In this document: piece after piece, positions 9,459-18,582 of the stretch
Position numbering within the stretch: position 1 is the first letter of the stretch
How the letters are laid out: each line of letters starts with the position of its first letter
Position numbers and translations under genes: made by a program
Notes under the pieces: generated by a model
Seen by the model: only the letters and a program-made list of their open reading frames with translations
The model's database searches: none
Told to the model about the DNA's origin: nothing
NCBI GenBank assembly: GCA_947500555.1
Contig: CANMSE010000003.1
Span: 372,001-436,000, forward strand
Reading direction: 5' to 3'
Length of the DNA stretch: 64,000 bases
Source: an uncultured Fulvivirga sp.
GTDB taxonomy: Bacteria; Bacteroidota; Bacteroidia; Cytophagales; Cyclobacteriaceae

Positions 9459-11912
9459 TTATTCGTATCTCAAACTATCTACAGGGTTTTTCCTTGTTGC
9501 GCTCAAAACTTGAGAGGCGATGATTACAACAGCTACTATCACAATCAAAACAATTGGTATGACAAACGTTGTCCAGGAAAGTGTAATCCGATAAGGATAT
9601 GAATCAAGCCATTGAATGAGTCCATAAAAAGCTAATGGAAGTGCCAATAAACTTGCTATCAGGATGAGCCAAAAATACTGCACTGTCAAAAGTTGGAATA
9701 TCTTGGTTATTGATGCCCCCAATACTTTTCTAATACCAATTTCTTTGGTACGTTGTACCACGGAATATGATGCCAGTCCAAGTAATCCTAAACCCGCTAT
9801 TATTATGGATAGAATGGTAAATAAGCTAATAATAAAACTAAACTCCTGATCGCTTTTATATTCCGCATTGAATCTATCATCGAGGAAACTATAGTCAAAA
9901 GGAAACTCAGGAAAGAACTTGTTCCATACAACTTCTATATCAGCAATGTCAGCTTTAAGTTTCGTAACCCTCTGATCAGGAGGTAAATTTTCATCTACAT
10001 TAAGTGCCAATGAATAATAGTTGCTCCAGCTACTGTAAACAAGCCCCAGAGGATCAATTTTATTCTTAAGTGACTCCTGATGAAAGTCCTTAACAACTCC
10101 AATAATAGTTAACGTTGGAAACATATAAGGTTCCTTTAACTGCTTTCCTATAGCTTCTTCAGCGGACTCAAAACCGAGTATTTCCAAGGCCATTTCATTC
10201 AGCACTATATCGCCTTTATCAAAAGTACCATCGCCTTGCTTGTAAAACCTACCAGCAATTAATTCTAAACCATAGGTTTTATCAAAATCTTCATCGCAAG
10301 TGAATAATGAAATCCTTTTCTGATCTTCTTCTGTTTCACTAACCTTTCTGAAAGAAGAGCCCCAACCGGTATCCTGCCCGGGCACGTCACTACTGGCAGT
10401 CATGCTTTGTACAGCATTAAGACTAACCACTTCTTCTTTAAATGCGTTGACTATGGTATAAAACTGATTGTCGCTTGTTACATCACTTGGTGGAGAATCC
10501 ATAACGAGCATATCATCTATCTTCACCCCCAGCTCTTTATTTTTCATGAAATTCAATTGTTGATAGACTCCATAAGTACCTATGATCATCAAGGATGAGG
10601 AGGCAAACTGAAAAACTACTAAGACCTTCCTAAGTAAGGTGCCGCTTTTTTGATTAGCTATTTTGCCCTTTAAAACTACTAAAGGTTTAAAGCTTGAAAG
10701 TACAAAAGCAGGATAGAGACCTGATAAGAAAGAGCCTATAACTAAAATACCGATGAAAGTACTCCAGAAAACCAGTTTATTGCCTGAGGCCACAACCATC
10801 AAATCTGTAATATCAAAAATTCTTGGAAGCGCGAATTGAACCAGTGTTAACGCCAAAATTGCTGATAGACAGTTAATGAGAAATGACTCTAAGAGAAATT
10901 GTGTTCGAATTTGGCTAAGATGTGAACCAAGTACTTTGCGCACACCTACTTCTCGGGCACGTTCCATTGCCCTGGCAGTAGACAAGTTGATAAAATTGAT
11001 CCATGCAATGGCTAAAATAAATATTCCAATAGAGGCTAAGCCATAAAGAAGATTTTCTGCTGATTTATTAATCGTATCATTCTTTTCCAAAACCCTTAAA
11101 TGCAGATCTTCTAAAGGAAGTACCTTAAGCTCCCAGGTATTTTCATCTTTATTAAAAATATCGAGTTCAATTACATTAAGATGTAATGTTTCGGCTAGTT
11201 TTTCCTCACTTATGCCAGTCTTGAGATAAGTCGTGGCATCCCAACTGTTCCAATCATTTGTAGCGCCCTCTTTTTCTACCGTCTCTAGTGAAGACATAGA
11301 AAGAAGTACTGAAAGATTAAAATCAGTATTGGAAGGCAAATCCTTCATCACCCCTACTACTTCATAATCCTGATTTCCTATATTCCCGCTTAAGGTGATT
11401 GTTTTTCCTATAATTTCATCGGCACTAAAGAACTTCTCCGCTACGCTTTGAGACAGCACCATTTTCATTGGTTCTATCATTTTTGAAAATGACCCCGAGA
11501 CTACTTCAAGGCCAAGTGTTTTTTGAATATCCGCATCTGTAAAATGAACTCCAAACTGCTCAATAACCTTCCTTTCTGCATCGCTATCATATATCAATGA
11601 GTTATTTTGGTAATCAATACCTTTCAGTCTAAATGAAGATTCTATTTCAGGTAATTCATCTAACTTCAGTTTCAAAGCCGTGCCAGGTCGAGAAAATACA
11701 CTAACTAATTCCGCTTCATGCTTCACAAAATAACTTTTGTAAATATTTTCACTCTCCGAAAATGTGGTATTGTAGCTAAACTCATAACTGACGTAATAAA
11801 AGATGCTTAAGCAAGCAGCCATGCCCAACGCCAATCCTAATATATTGATAATGGTAAACGCCTTCTTTTTGATGAGACTTCTAAATGCGATTTTGAAATA
11901 GTTCTTTATCAT
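9459..11912 (-). CDS. MacB/FtsX-type ABC transporter permease, first gene of the array
   Basis: 817 residues with the 8-TM duplicated MacB_PCD-FtsX layout: a first helix at FTIINILGLALGMAACL, coupling motifs AREVGVRKVLGS and TKEIGIRKVLGAS, and the C-terminal NPVDSLRYE. It is the promoter-proximal gene of the five-permease run. Its upstream region (11913-12081) is shared with the divergent sigma-54 response regulator and holds three palindromes, so it probably carries the control site for the whole array. I looked for a sigma-54 -24/-12 element reading toward this gene and found no convincing GG-N10-GC pair. In Bacteroidota such permeases are often neighbours of AtoC/NtrC-like regulators. That context is consistent here but does not tell the substrate. 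Confidence 0.92.
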   Translation of the reverse strand: MIKNYFKIAFRSLIKKKAFTIINILGLALGMAACLSIFYYVSYEFSYNTTFSESENIYKSYFVKHEAELVSVFSRPGTALKLKLDELPEIESSFRLKGIDYQNNSLIYDSDAERKVIEQFGVHFTDADIQKTLGLEVVSGSFSKMIEPMKMVLSQSVAEKFFSADEIIGKTITLSGNIGNQDYEVVGVMKDLPSNTDFNLSVLLSMSSLETVEKEGATNDWNSWDATTYLKTGISEEKLAETLHLNVIELDIFNKDENTWELKVLPLEDLHLRVLEKNDTINKSAENLLYGLASIGIFILAIAWINFINLSTARAMERAREVGVRKVLGSHLSQIRTQFLLESFLINCLSAILALTLVQFALPRIFDITDLMVVASGNKLVFWSTFIGILVIGSFLSGLYPAFVLSSFKPLVVLKGKIANQKSGTLLRKVLVVFQFASSSLMIIGTYGVYQQLNFMKNKELGVKIDDMLVMDSPPSDVTSDNQFYTIVNAFKEEVVSLNAVQSMTASSDVPGQDTGWGSSFRKVSETEEDQKRISLFTCDEDFDKTYGLELIAGRFYKQGDGTFDKGDIVLNEMALEILGFESAEEAIGKQLKEPYMFPTLTIIGVVKDFHQESLKNKIDPLGLVYSSWSNYYSLALNVDENLPPDQRVTKLKADIADIEVVWNKFFPEFPFDYSFLDDRFNAEYKSDQEFSFIISLFTILSIIIAGLGLLGLASYSVVQRTKEIGIRKVLGASITKIFQLLTVQYFWLILIASLLALPLAFYGLIQWLDSYPYRITLSWTTFVIPIVLIVIVAVVIIASQVLSATRKNPVDSLRYE

Positions 11913-11956
11913 CTTATTGTAATTTGAATTATCTATATCCAGCTATATGCCATTTT

Positions 11957-11985
11957 TATAATTAATTGATTATCAATTAATTATA
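11957..11985. promoter_or_regulatory. 29-bp perfect palindrome, candidate operator of the permease array
   Basis: The left arm TATAATTAATTGAT (11957-11970) and right arm ATCAATTAATTATA (11972-11985) are exact reverse complements around a single T at 11971. It lies 45-73 bases before the first permease's ATG and about 96 bases before the regulator's ATG. AT-rich DNA makes short palindromes common, but 14-base perfect arms are well beyond that. It has no adjacent U-tract and lies between two divergent starts, so an operator is more likely than a terminator. Confidence 0.6.
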
Positions 11986-12004
11986 TTGTATACATAAATG
12001 AAAC

Positions 12005-12034
12005 GTATCATTATGATACAAATTATTTGTATCA
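12005..12034. promoter_or_regulatory. two overlapping GTATC/GATAC palindromes, candidate operator
   Basis: Two perfect palindromes share a half-site. GTATCAT-T-ATGATAC spans 12005-12019, and TGATACAAAT-T-ATTTGTATCA spans 12014-12034 with ten-base arms. Both have a single central T, as does the 29-bp palindrome at 11957. They lie 47-77 bases upstream of the sigma-54 regulator's ATG. Overlapping sites of this kind would suit a dimeric regulator that controls its own gene and the divergent permeases. Which protein binds is inference. Confidence 0.5.
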
Positions 12035-12081
12035 ACCTGACACAACAACTATCTTCATCGCGTTTTATAAACACATAATGA

Positions 12082-13446
12082 ATGAAGAGTAAAGGAAGTA
12101 TTTTAATAGTGGATGACGATGAAGACGTATTAATAACAGCACGTATGATTCTAAGAAGTGAATTCACCGAAATTCTTACTGAGAATTCACCGAAGAAATT
12201 AGAGTCTCTTCTTAAATCAAAAGATGTTGACGTTGTAATCCTCGACATGAATTTTAAAACAGGCGCAACCAGTGGCAATGAAGGTTTATTTTGGTTAAGG
12301 AAAATCAAAGAAATAAATGAGTCTATCATGGTCATTATGAACACCGCCTATGGTGATATTCAATTAGCAGTAGAATGCATGAAAAAAGGCGCAACAGATT
12401 TTATGGTCAAACCATGGGAAAAAGAGAAGCTGCTGACAACAGTTAAAAACATATTTCAATTGCGTAAGTCAGAACGTAAGATTGACAAATTGGAAGCACG
12501 ACAAGCGGTATTAGATAATGATATTGAAAAGGATTTTGGTGAAATGATCGGAAAGTCCAAGGCAATGCAAGATGTATTTGATACTATTAGTCAAGTAGCA
12601 GCGACAGATGCTAACGTTTTGATCCTTGGTGAAAATGGTACTGGTAAAGAATTAGCTGCAAGAGCCATCCATAGATTATCTAAAAGAAAGAAGATGCCTT
12701 TCATTAAAGCCGATCTTGGGGCACTTTCTGAAACACTTTTTGAATCTGAGCTTTTTGGACATAAGAAGGGCGCCTTCACAGATGCTAAAGAAAATAGAAT
12801 AGGTCGCTTTGAAGTAGCTGATGGTGGAACACTTTTCTTGGATGAAATTGGGAATACTTCTGCCAATCAGCAGACCAAATTACTTTCTGTATTACAAAGT
12901 AGAGAAGTTACGTCCGTTGGATCCAATAAACCTGTTGCTATAGATATAAGACTGGTTTCGGCAACTAACAAACCTATACATGAGCTAGCTAAAAATGAAG
13001 ACTTTAGACAGGATTTGCTATATCGAATAAATACCATTGAAATTGAACTACCACCTCTTAGATCAAGAGTTGAAGACATTCCTCTTTTGGCTGACCACTT
13101 TATCAAACAATATAGCTCCAAATATGATAAAGGTGAATTGGAAATCAATCCTGAAGCCTTAAAAAAGCTAGGTAGGTACGACTGGCCTGGTAATATTCGG
13201 GAACTTCAGCACGCTATTGAACGAGCGGTGATCATGGCAAAGTCAGGAAAGATTGAAGCAGAAGACTTCATAATTAAGCAACAGTCTGTAAAACCCAATT
13301 TAGAATCTTTGAATGTCACAGATATTGAACAAACAGCCATCGAAAAAGCGATTGAAAAACATCATGGAAATCTTACAAAGGCTGCACAAGAATTAGGAAT
13401 GGGTCGAAGTACATTGTATCGAAAGATGGAGAAGTATGGGTTGTAG
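12082..13446 (+). CDS. sigma-54-dependent response regulator (NtrC/AtoC family)
   Basis: 454 residues with three domains. The receiver domain (1-125) has the acidic pocket at 11-13 and the phospho-acceptor Asp55 in VVILDMNF. The AAA+ sigma-54 activation domain (about 155-390) has Walker A GENGTGKE at 183-190 and Walker B LFLDEIGN at 251-258. A Fis-type helix-turn-helix occupies the last 45 residues. The loop that contacts sigma-54 reads GAFTDA (230-235) instead of the textbook GAFTGA, a variant I recall as frequent in Bacteroidota. Phosphorylation by a cognate kinase would drive sigma-54 transcription. No kinase gene is adjacent, and the nearest NtrY-like kinase is at 19466. It is divergent from the five-permease array, its likely target. 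Confidence 0.95.
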   Translation: MKSKGSILIVDDDEDVLITARMILRSEFTEILTENSPKKLESLLKSKDVDVVILDMNFKTGATSGNEGLFWLRKIKEINESIMVIMNTAYGDIQLAVECMKKGATDFMVKPWEKEKLLTTVKNIFQLRKSERKIDKLEARQAVLDNDIEKDFGEMIGKSKAMQDVFDTISQVAATDANVLILGENGTGKELAARAIHRLSKRKKMPFIKADLGALSETLFESELFGHKKGAFTDAKENRIGRFEVADGGTLFLDEIGNTSANQQTKLLSVLQSREVTSVGSNKPVAIDIRLVSATNKPIHELAKNEDFRQDLLYRINTIEIELPPLRSRVEDIPLLADHFIKQYSSKYDKGELEINPEALKKLGRYDWPGNIRELQHAIERAVIMAKSGKIEAEDFIIKQQSVKPNLESLNVTDIEQTAIEKAIEKHHGNLTKAAQELGMGRSTLYRKMEKYGL

Positions 13447-13487
13447 ATTAATTAATCGTTCATACTTTGTCCCAAAACTATCATAAT

Positions 13488-13521
13488 AAAAAAAGACACA
13501 CTTTCAGGTGCGTCTTTTTTT
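13488..13521. terminator. bidirectional rho-independent terminator
   Basis: A seven-pair stem, GACACAC (13495-13501) and GTGCGTC (13508-13514), with a six-base loop is flanked by seven A on the left and seven T on the right. Read on the minus strand, the single A-C mismatch becomes a G-U pair, so it suits both directions. It sits between the convergent ends of the sigma-54 regulator and the large propeller gene. Confidence 0.85.
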
Positions 13522-13540
13522 ATTGGATTCATAAATTTCC

Positions 13541-16500
13541 CTAATTAAACTTAACGAACTGCGCGCTTGCAACTGTGTCTAGTGACCTGATTACTATAAA
13601 ATAAGACCCGCTGTTCAGTTGAGACGTTTCAATGTTCGTTTCAAAACCTGCTACAAACTCATTCTTCTTTCTAAGAACTATATTTCCTGAAAGGTCATAT
13701 ATTAAAACTTCATATTCTCCATTGATAGTAGAAGGTAGAACAAACGAAAGTTTATTTTGAATTGGGTTTGGAAAAACACTCAATTCTCTAACTGCATTAT
13801 CTGACAAGAGACCTGTAATTACATCTATTGATCCCTCGGCACTTTCAGAAGCTCCTGATGCGTTAGCGGATCGAACTCTAAACTTGTAAGGGTTTGCTTC
13901 TAACCCGTTCAAATCTATAAATAAATCATTTACTTGTAATGCATCAAAACCTTCAACCGTACTTACAAAATCATCCAGAGACAAATCGAATTCAAAGCTA
14001 TTAGCACCATCAGTCACCTCCCACTCTATCAAATTAACTGTATTAGTTTCTTTAATAATAGGAATAGCTGGTATAGTCAAAATACTATTTTCACCGTAAG
14101 CAGAATTGAATGTACTTAAAGCTCTAATTCTGTAAGAATAACTCGTGTTTGTAGTAGTTTCTTCTGGGTCAGAAAAGGTAGTTACATTCGGATTGGTACT
14201 ACCAATAACAGAGTAATCACCCCCATCAATTGATTTTTCAATACTAAAACTGGTCTCATTATCAGAGTTATCAGTCCATTCCAAGCTAGCGAACCCACTT
14301 TCAATAGTAATTACTATATCTGAAGGAGCACCGGTTATAATTTCATTGGTACCCTCCAAAGAAAATATTAAATCCTCTCCTGGAATGTCAAGTGCCGGAT
14401 CTGAGCCAATTACCCAAGTATTTACCGGAAAGTCATCAAAAAGACCTTCTCGGTCATTTAAGTAAAATTCCGAATCACTCTCAGGTTCACGTCTAAACCA
14501 AAACCAATCAGTTGTTTCACCTGTAACAGCCATTACAGAAAGCCAATACTTACCTGGATTTAATACTACGTTCACAGGTAAAAAAGTCTCTTCACCATCA
14601 GGAGTAAAAACTGCTGAAATTATTTCCATGTAAATCGGCTCATCATCAGCGGGTGCGTTGTTATCGTCACTATATATTTCAACCCTAAACTCATTTATAT
14701 TCCCAACGTTATCATTAGCAAAGCCTTGCGTAATTACCCGTGAAATAGTCCACTCTTCACCATCTGTAACTATAAAATCATCCGCAGCCTGAGCAATAGT
14801 ATCTCCTCTATCAGATAATTGCTGAGAAAATATACCTGAACCAATTCTATTATCAAGCTGGCTAAAGAGAGCGCCATCAACTATGGAAACAATGAAAGAG
14901 TCATCAACTACCTTACCATTTGAATTACCTTGGACTGTGATTATAGCTTCACCAACTAAATCAGGTGTTATGGACAGCGTCAATGTGTTTGCATCAACAG
15001 TGGTTCCAATCAAGCTGGGGTTAGTATTATTCGAAACACTTTTACTTATAGTAGCATCATCATTATCAGAATCAGTGAAGAGTTGGGTAAGGTCAATATC
15101 AACTGTAGTTTCCGTATTTCGAACGAAACTTACATCTTCAATACTTAGCAAAACAGTTGGTGGAAAATCTCCATCAAACGTAGTAAAGGACCATGTAGAA
15201 TTGTCAGCAATTCCTGCAAAACTATTTAGCGCATTGTCAGTAAAAGCACCAGGCTCAACATTTACATAATACTCTGTTGAAGTCTCAAAATCCGTTACTG
15301 CAGTAATTAATACAGTGTTTCCGGTTGTAGTTGTGTTTGCAACATCTATAACATCAAATGTAGAATCATCCGATGATCTAAAAATAGTAATATTTCCTGT
15401 ACCTCTCTTTATTGGCTCACTAAACTGAATCTCAATTTCGGGATCAAAAAAGTTGTTGCCACTACCTTCAGTTGGCTTAAAGGAAACAGCTGTTGGGGGA
15501 GTAGTGTCTGAGGTACTAGAAAAGACATCTGAGGTATAAACTCCCCTTCCGAAGGTAGCCAAAATCAAAACATCATCCGCTTCACGATATTGGAACATAT
15601 CACATCTGACATTTGCTAAATCATTAACAGTTGGCTCCCATTCCGGGTTAGATGCCGAAATATTATCGGTAGACCATACTCCCAATTCTGTAGCTAACAA
15701 TACTTCAGAAGTATTATTAGGATTAAAAATAGACCATCTGACAGGTATATCAGGTAATCCATGACTTGCATCATCTTTATTTACCCAAGAAGACCCTCCA
15801 TTTGAACTGTACCAAACAGAAGAGACACCATAATTAGAAAATGTCACAAGCAATTCATCATCAGAAGATCCTATGGAAATGGATGATACATTACCAGTTG
15901 CCGAAATATTTGACGATATATCTACAACATCAGGGGTTTCAGAATCAGCATTGTCCACTCTAAATACACCAGCTTGCCTTGAACCAATAAAAATTCTATT
16001 GGGCTCATTGGCATCTGCATTTATATGCGAAACTTGACCTAGGGTAAGTTCTAATATTTCCTGATCATCTGGATTAGTGGTATTTATATTTTTAATTCTG
16101 TATAATTCATTGGGATTTCCAGCAGAATATAATATATGACTGTCATTGTCTAAATCAGTTGGATTAATGAATAAACCATCCAAATTACTCCCTGTTAAAA
16201 AAGGGAAAGTAATACCCCCATTAGATGAGTGATTAATTGTATTCCCCGTGAAAGAGGTTATTTGATAAAGTCTATCTCCTTGATCAATATGAGTGAATCC
16301 ACCATCTCCACCAGTTGCTTCAGTTGTAGAATTTCCATTGCCATCGGAGAATCGTTGAGTTCCGTTATCCTGAGATCCAGCTAAGAAATAATTAGAACCA
16401 CTGATATTATCAGCAGCCACCGAATAAAACTGCGTAACACTATAATTATTATTTCTAGTCTCAAATGACGGGTCGGAAGAAATGCCAATATTATTAGAAT

Positions 16501-17974
16501 ATGATACTCCCCCGTCATGACCAAATATGGCTTCTGCTGGAAATCCAGGGCGAAAAACCATTTCATGTTGATCAGCATGTACAAAATCATCACAAGTTGT
16601 ATTATTATCATCTCCTGTCCAATAAGAAACTTCCGACATAGTAACCCCTCCATCTGAAGACTTCAATACATTGATACCACCCATAATTACCACATCAGAA
16701 TCTTCAGGATAAACTGATAATATAAGGTTGTAAAATGCCTGACCCCTAGTGAAGTCGCGACCTGCTGTAACACAACTCTGTTCTCTATACTCAGGAATGG
16801 TTAAATTAGTCCAAGTTTCACCTCCATCATCTGAACGTTGGAACCAAGTTACTTCTCGAGTATCGCTGGCATCTTGTGCCACGGCATAAAGTACTGTATT
16901 AGCTGTAGTACTACTGGCTGAAGGTGCGACTGCTATTTGAATTCTTAATGGATTACCACCAGGAGGAGTTATACCCTCCCAGTTCACTCCATCATCAGTA
17001 GATCGAAATAAAAGACCACTACCAGATCCTATTCCTCTAGCAGCATAAATATCTCCATTTGCAGCTATTTCCATATCACCACTTCTGCCGGTTATGACCC
17101 TATCCCAAGATGCTCCATCGTTTGTGGATCTAAAAACCCCACCACTACCTCCTTCATTTGTTGATTCCCTTGTTGAAATAAGAACTGTACCAGCTGCAGT
17201 CACTATGACTTTTTGAATAAATCTAAAATCAGGGCCTGTAGTACTAGAAAGTAGATTCCATGATATACCTCCATCTAAACTCTGATACAATCCCACACCT
17301 GGAACACCTCCACCACCACTTGTGGCTATGAACCCTTCTCCTGTACCAGCATAAAAAATATCTGTATTAGTAGGATCGTAAGCCAAAGAAGAAATGGACA
17401 GACTCGAAAGAAAGTCGTCAATATTGAACCACGAAGAGTTGGCATCAGTAATATCATTGTTAAACCATAGGCCTCCAGAAGAATTACCTGCCCAAACTTT
17501 TTTTGTATCAGGATCATTTGGATCCCACATTAAACTTAATGTACGTCCTCCAACATTATCAGGGCCCCTTTCTACCCAATTCACATTTTCAATGGCCTTG
17601 CTATGTGAGGATTTTTTAGATGAATGGCTCCCATCCTTTCTCTTTTCCTGTATAAAACTATACTTTCTTTTTGGAAGTATTTTGAGCCTTTCTTTGGTAT
17701 CATTATAACCATTTAATAGTCTTTCAGATGGGATTCTTTTTAAGACAGGATCAACAATCATCAGGAAATTATGCTCTGCCGCCAAGTCCGGTCTGTCTTT
17801 TTTAGGCAATTCTTCAATTTGCTTGTAAGACTTAGTCCTATTAGCATATGGGTGATTAGTGATGTAATTCACATATTCCTCTTTTGCACTGGACGACTTT
17901 TCATCTAAACTCAGATAGAAACCCACAGTAATCAAAAATATCAAGGCAACTAGACTACGGTAAATATTTTTCAT
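13541..17974 (-). CDS. secreted multi-domain beta-propeller protein with T9SS sorting domain
   Basis: 1477 residues. An N-terminal hydrophobic signal (about 5-24) is followed by a long region of sortilin/BNR-like propeller repeats (about 110-810) with recurring SxDGGxxW-type motifs (for example STDDGVNWEG and SSDGGVTMSE). Then come an SbsA-type Ig-like domain (beginning near DTTPPTAVSF), an Ig/cadherin-like segment, a region resembling a beta-sandwich, two fibronectin III-like segments, and a C-terminal type IX secretion signal (last 80 residues, starting at SVFPNPIQNKL). This plan predicts export across the outer membrane and either surface attachment or release. No catalytic residues are obvious, so it could be an adhesin, a scaffold or a glycan-binding protein. 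It is monocistronic, with a terminator just downstream. Confidence 0.88.
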   Translation of the reverse strand: MKNIYRSLVALIFLITVGFYLSLDEKSSSAKEEYVNYITNHPYANRTKSYKQIEELPKKDRPDLAAEHNFLMIVDPVLKRIPSERLLNGYNDTKERLKILPKRKYSFIQEKRKDGSHSSKKSSHSKAIENVNWVERGPDNVGGRTLSLMWDPNDPDTKKVWAGNSSGGLWFNNDITDANSSWFNIDDFLSSLSISSLAYDPTNTDIFYAGTGEGFIATSGGGGVPGVGLYQSLDGGISWNLLSSTTGPDFRFIQKVIVTAAGTVLISTRESTNEGGSGGVFRSTNDGASWDRVITGRSGDMEIAANGDIYAARGIGSGSGLLFRSTDDGVNWEGITPPGGNPLRIQIAVAPSASSTTANTVLYAVAQDASDTREVTWFQRSDDGGETWTNLTIPEYREQSCVTAGRDFTRGQAFYNLILSVYPEDSDVVIMGGINVLKSSDGGVTMSEVSYWTGDDNNTTCDDFVHADQHEMVFRPGFPAEAIFGHDGGVSYSNNIGISSDPSFETRNNNYSVTQFYSVAADNISGSNYFLAGSQDNGTQRFSDGNGNSTTEATGGDGGFTHIDQGDRLYQITSFTGNTINHSSNGGITFPFLTGSNLDGLFINPTDLDNDSHILYSAGNPNELYRIKNINTTNPDDQEILELTLGQVSHINADANEPNRIFIGSRQAGVFRVDNADSETPDVVDISSNISATGNVSSISIGSSDDELLVTFSNYGVSSVWYSSNGGSSWVNKDDASHGLPDIPVRWSIFNPNNTSEVLLATELGVWSTDNISASNPEWEPTVNDLANVRCDMFQYREADDVLILATFGRGVYTSDVFSSTSDTTPPTAVSFKPTEGSGNNFFDPEIEIQFSEPIKRGTGNITIFRSSDDSTFDVIDVANTTTTGNTVLITAVTDFETSTEYYVNVEPGAFTDNALNSFAGIADNSTWSFTTFDGDFPPTVLLSIEDVSFVRNTETTVDIDLTQLFTDSDNDDATISKSVSNNTNPSLIGTTVDANTLTLSITPDLVGEAIITVQGNSNGKVVDDSFIVSIVDGALFSQLDNRIGSGIFSQQLSDRGDTIAQAADDFIVTDGEEWTISRVITQGFANDNVGNINEFRVEIYSDDNNAPADDEPIYMEIISAVFTPDGEETFLPVNVVLNPGKYWLSVMAVTGETTDWFWFRREPESDSEFYLNDREGLFDDFPVNTWVIGSDPALDIPGEDLIFSLEGTNEIITGAPSDIVITIESGFASLEWTDNSDNETSFSIEKSIDGGDYSVIGSTNPNVTTFSDPEETTTNTSYSYRIRALSTFNSAYGENSILTIPAIPIIKETNTVNLIEWEVTDGANSFEFDLSLDDFVSTVEGFDALQVNDLFIDLNGLEANPYKFRVRSANASGASESAEGSIDVITGLLSDNAVRELSVFPNPIQNKLSFVLPSTINGEYEVLIYDLSGNIVLRKKNEFVAGFETNIETSQLNSGSYFIVIRSLDTVASAQFVKFN

Positions 17975-18076
17975 TCGATTCGATTTTGGTACTTTAACTT
18001 TTTCCTAACTTGCAATATAGCTTAAGGATTTTATTTCGAATAGTGTATTTTATTTTTTTTATTTATACTCGTTAAC

Positions 18077-18562
18077 ATGGATCAAACTAATTTGAATAAC
18101 ACAGTTTATTTCTTTGTCCTAATTTGTGCCATATTGATCACAGCCTGTAAAGGTAGCGACCCTGGCAAGATGAGTCAGATCAATGTTTTGGAAATTACCG
18201 TCTCTTATACTGAACCGTATTGTGGTGGCGCACCTCCTACAGATGAAATTATCGCTAAATCCAAAATTGAAAAGTCGCTTGCATCTGAAACTCTATTTAT
18301 TTCTAAGTCAGACCCAACAGATGAAAATATATTAAAATTTGAAACTGATTCAGATGGAATTATTAAAGCCGAACTAAAAGAAGGCCACTATTTTGTTTTC
18401 TTTCCTAATAAAGTAAATGTCAAACATGCCAATAGTATTTCTAAGGCATGCGAGAAATGGGCACTCAGTCCCGATGGAGTTCTTGATGTAACTACCAATA
18501 AAAATACTTACAAGATTTCTTTACGTAAGAGTTGTAATCCATGTGAGTCTCCTAATAGATAG
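18077..18562 (+). CDS. small Cys-containing lipoprotein of unknown function
   Basis: 161 residues. The N-terminus has a hydrophobic stretch ending in ILITAC, a lipobox with the acylated Cys near residue 24. The mature part looks like one small beta-rich domain with PYCGGAPPTDE near the start, DGIIKAELKEGHYFVFF in the middle, and four further Cys (one in YCGG, one in SKACEK, two in SCNPC), which could form two disulfides in the periplasm. I have seen similar YCGGA-containing lipoproteins in Bacteroidota but know no function. It stands alone between the divergent propeller gene and a convergent dienelactone-hydrolase gene whose stop codon is 20 bases away. Confidence 0.75.
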   Translation: MDQTNLNNTVYFFVLICAILITACKGSDPGKMSQINVLEITVSYTEPYCGGAPPTDEIIAKSKIEKSLASETLFISKSDPTDENILKFETDSDGIIKAELKEGHYFVFFPNKVNVKHANSISKACEKWALSPDGVLDVTTNKNTYKISLRKSCNPCESPNR

Positions 18563-18582
18563 GAGATATAACTTCTGGCATT

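Noticed and set aside
11913..12081. Possible sigma-54 promoter for the permease array
   Set aside because: Read on the minus strand, a GG appears near TGGCATATAGCTGG, but no GC follows at the required ten-base distance. No other pair fits in this interval.
18548..18566. Small hairpin TCTCCTA / TAGGAGA between convergent genes
   Set aside because: A seven-pair stem with no T run on either strand. Not enough for a terminator call.
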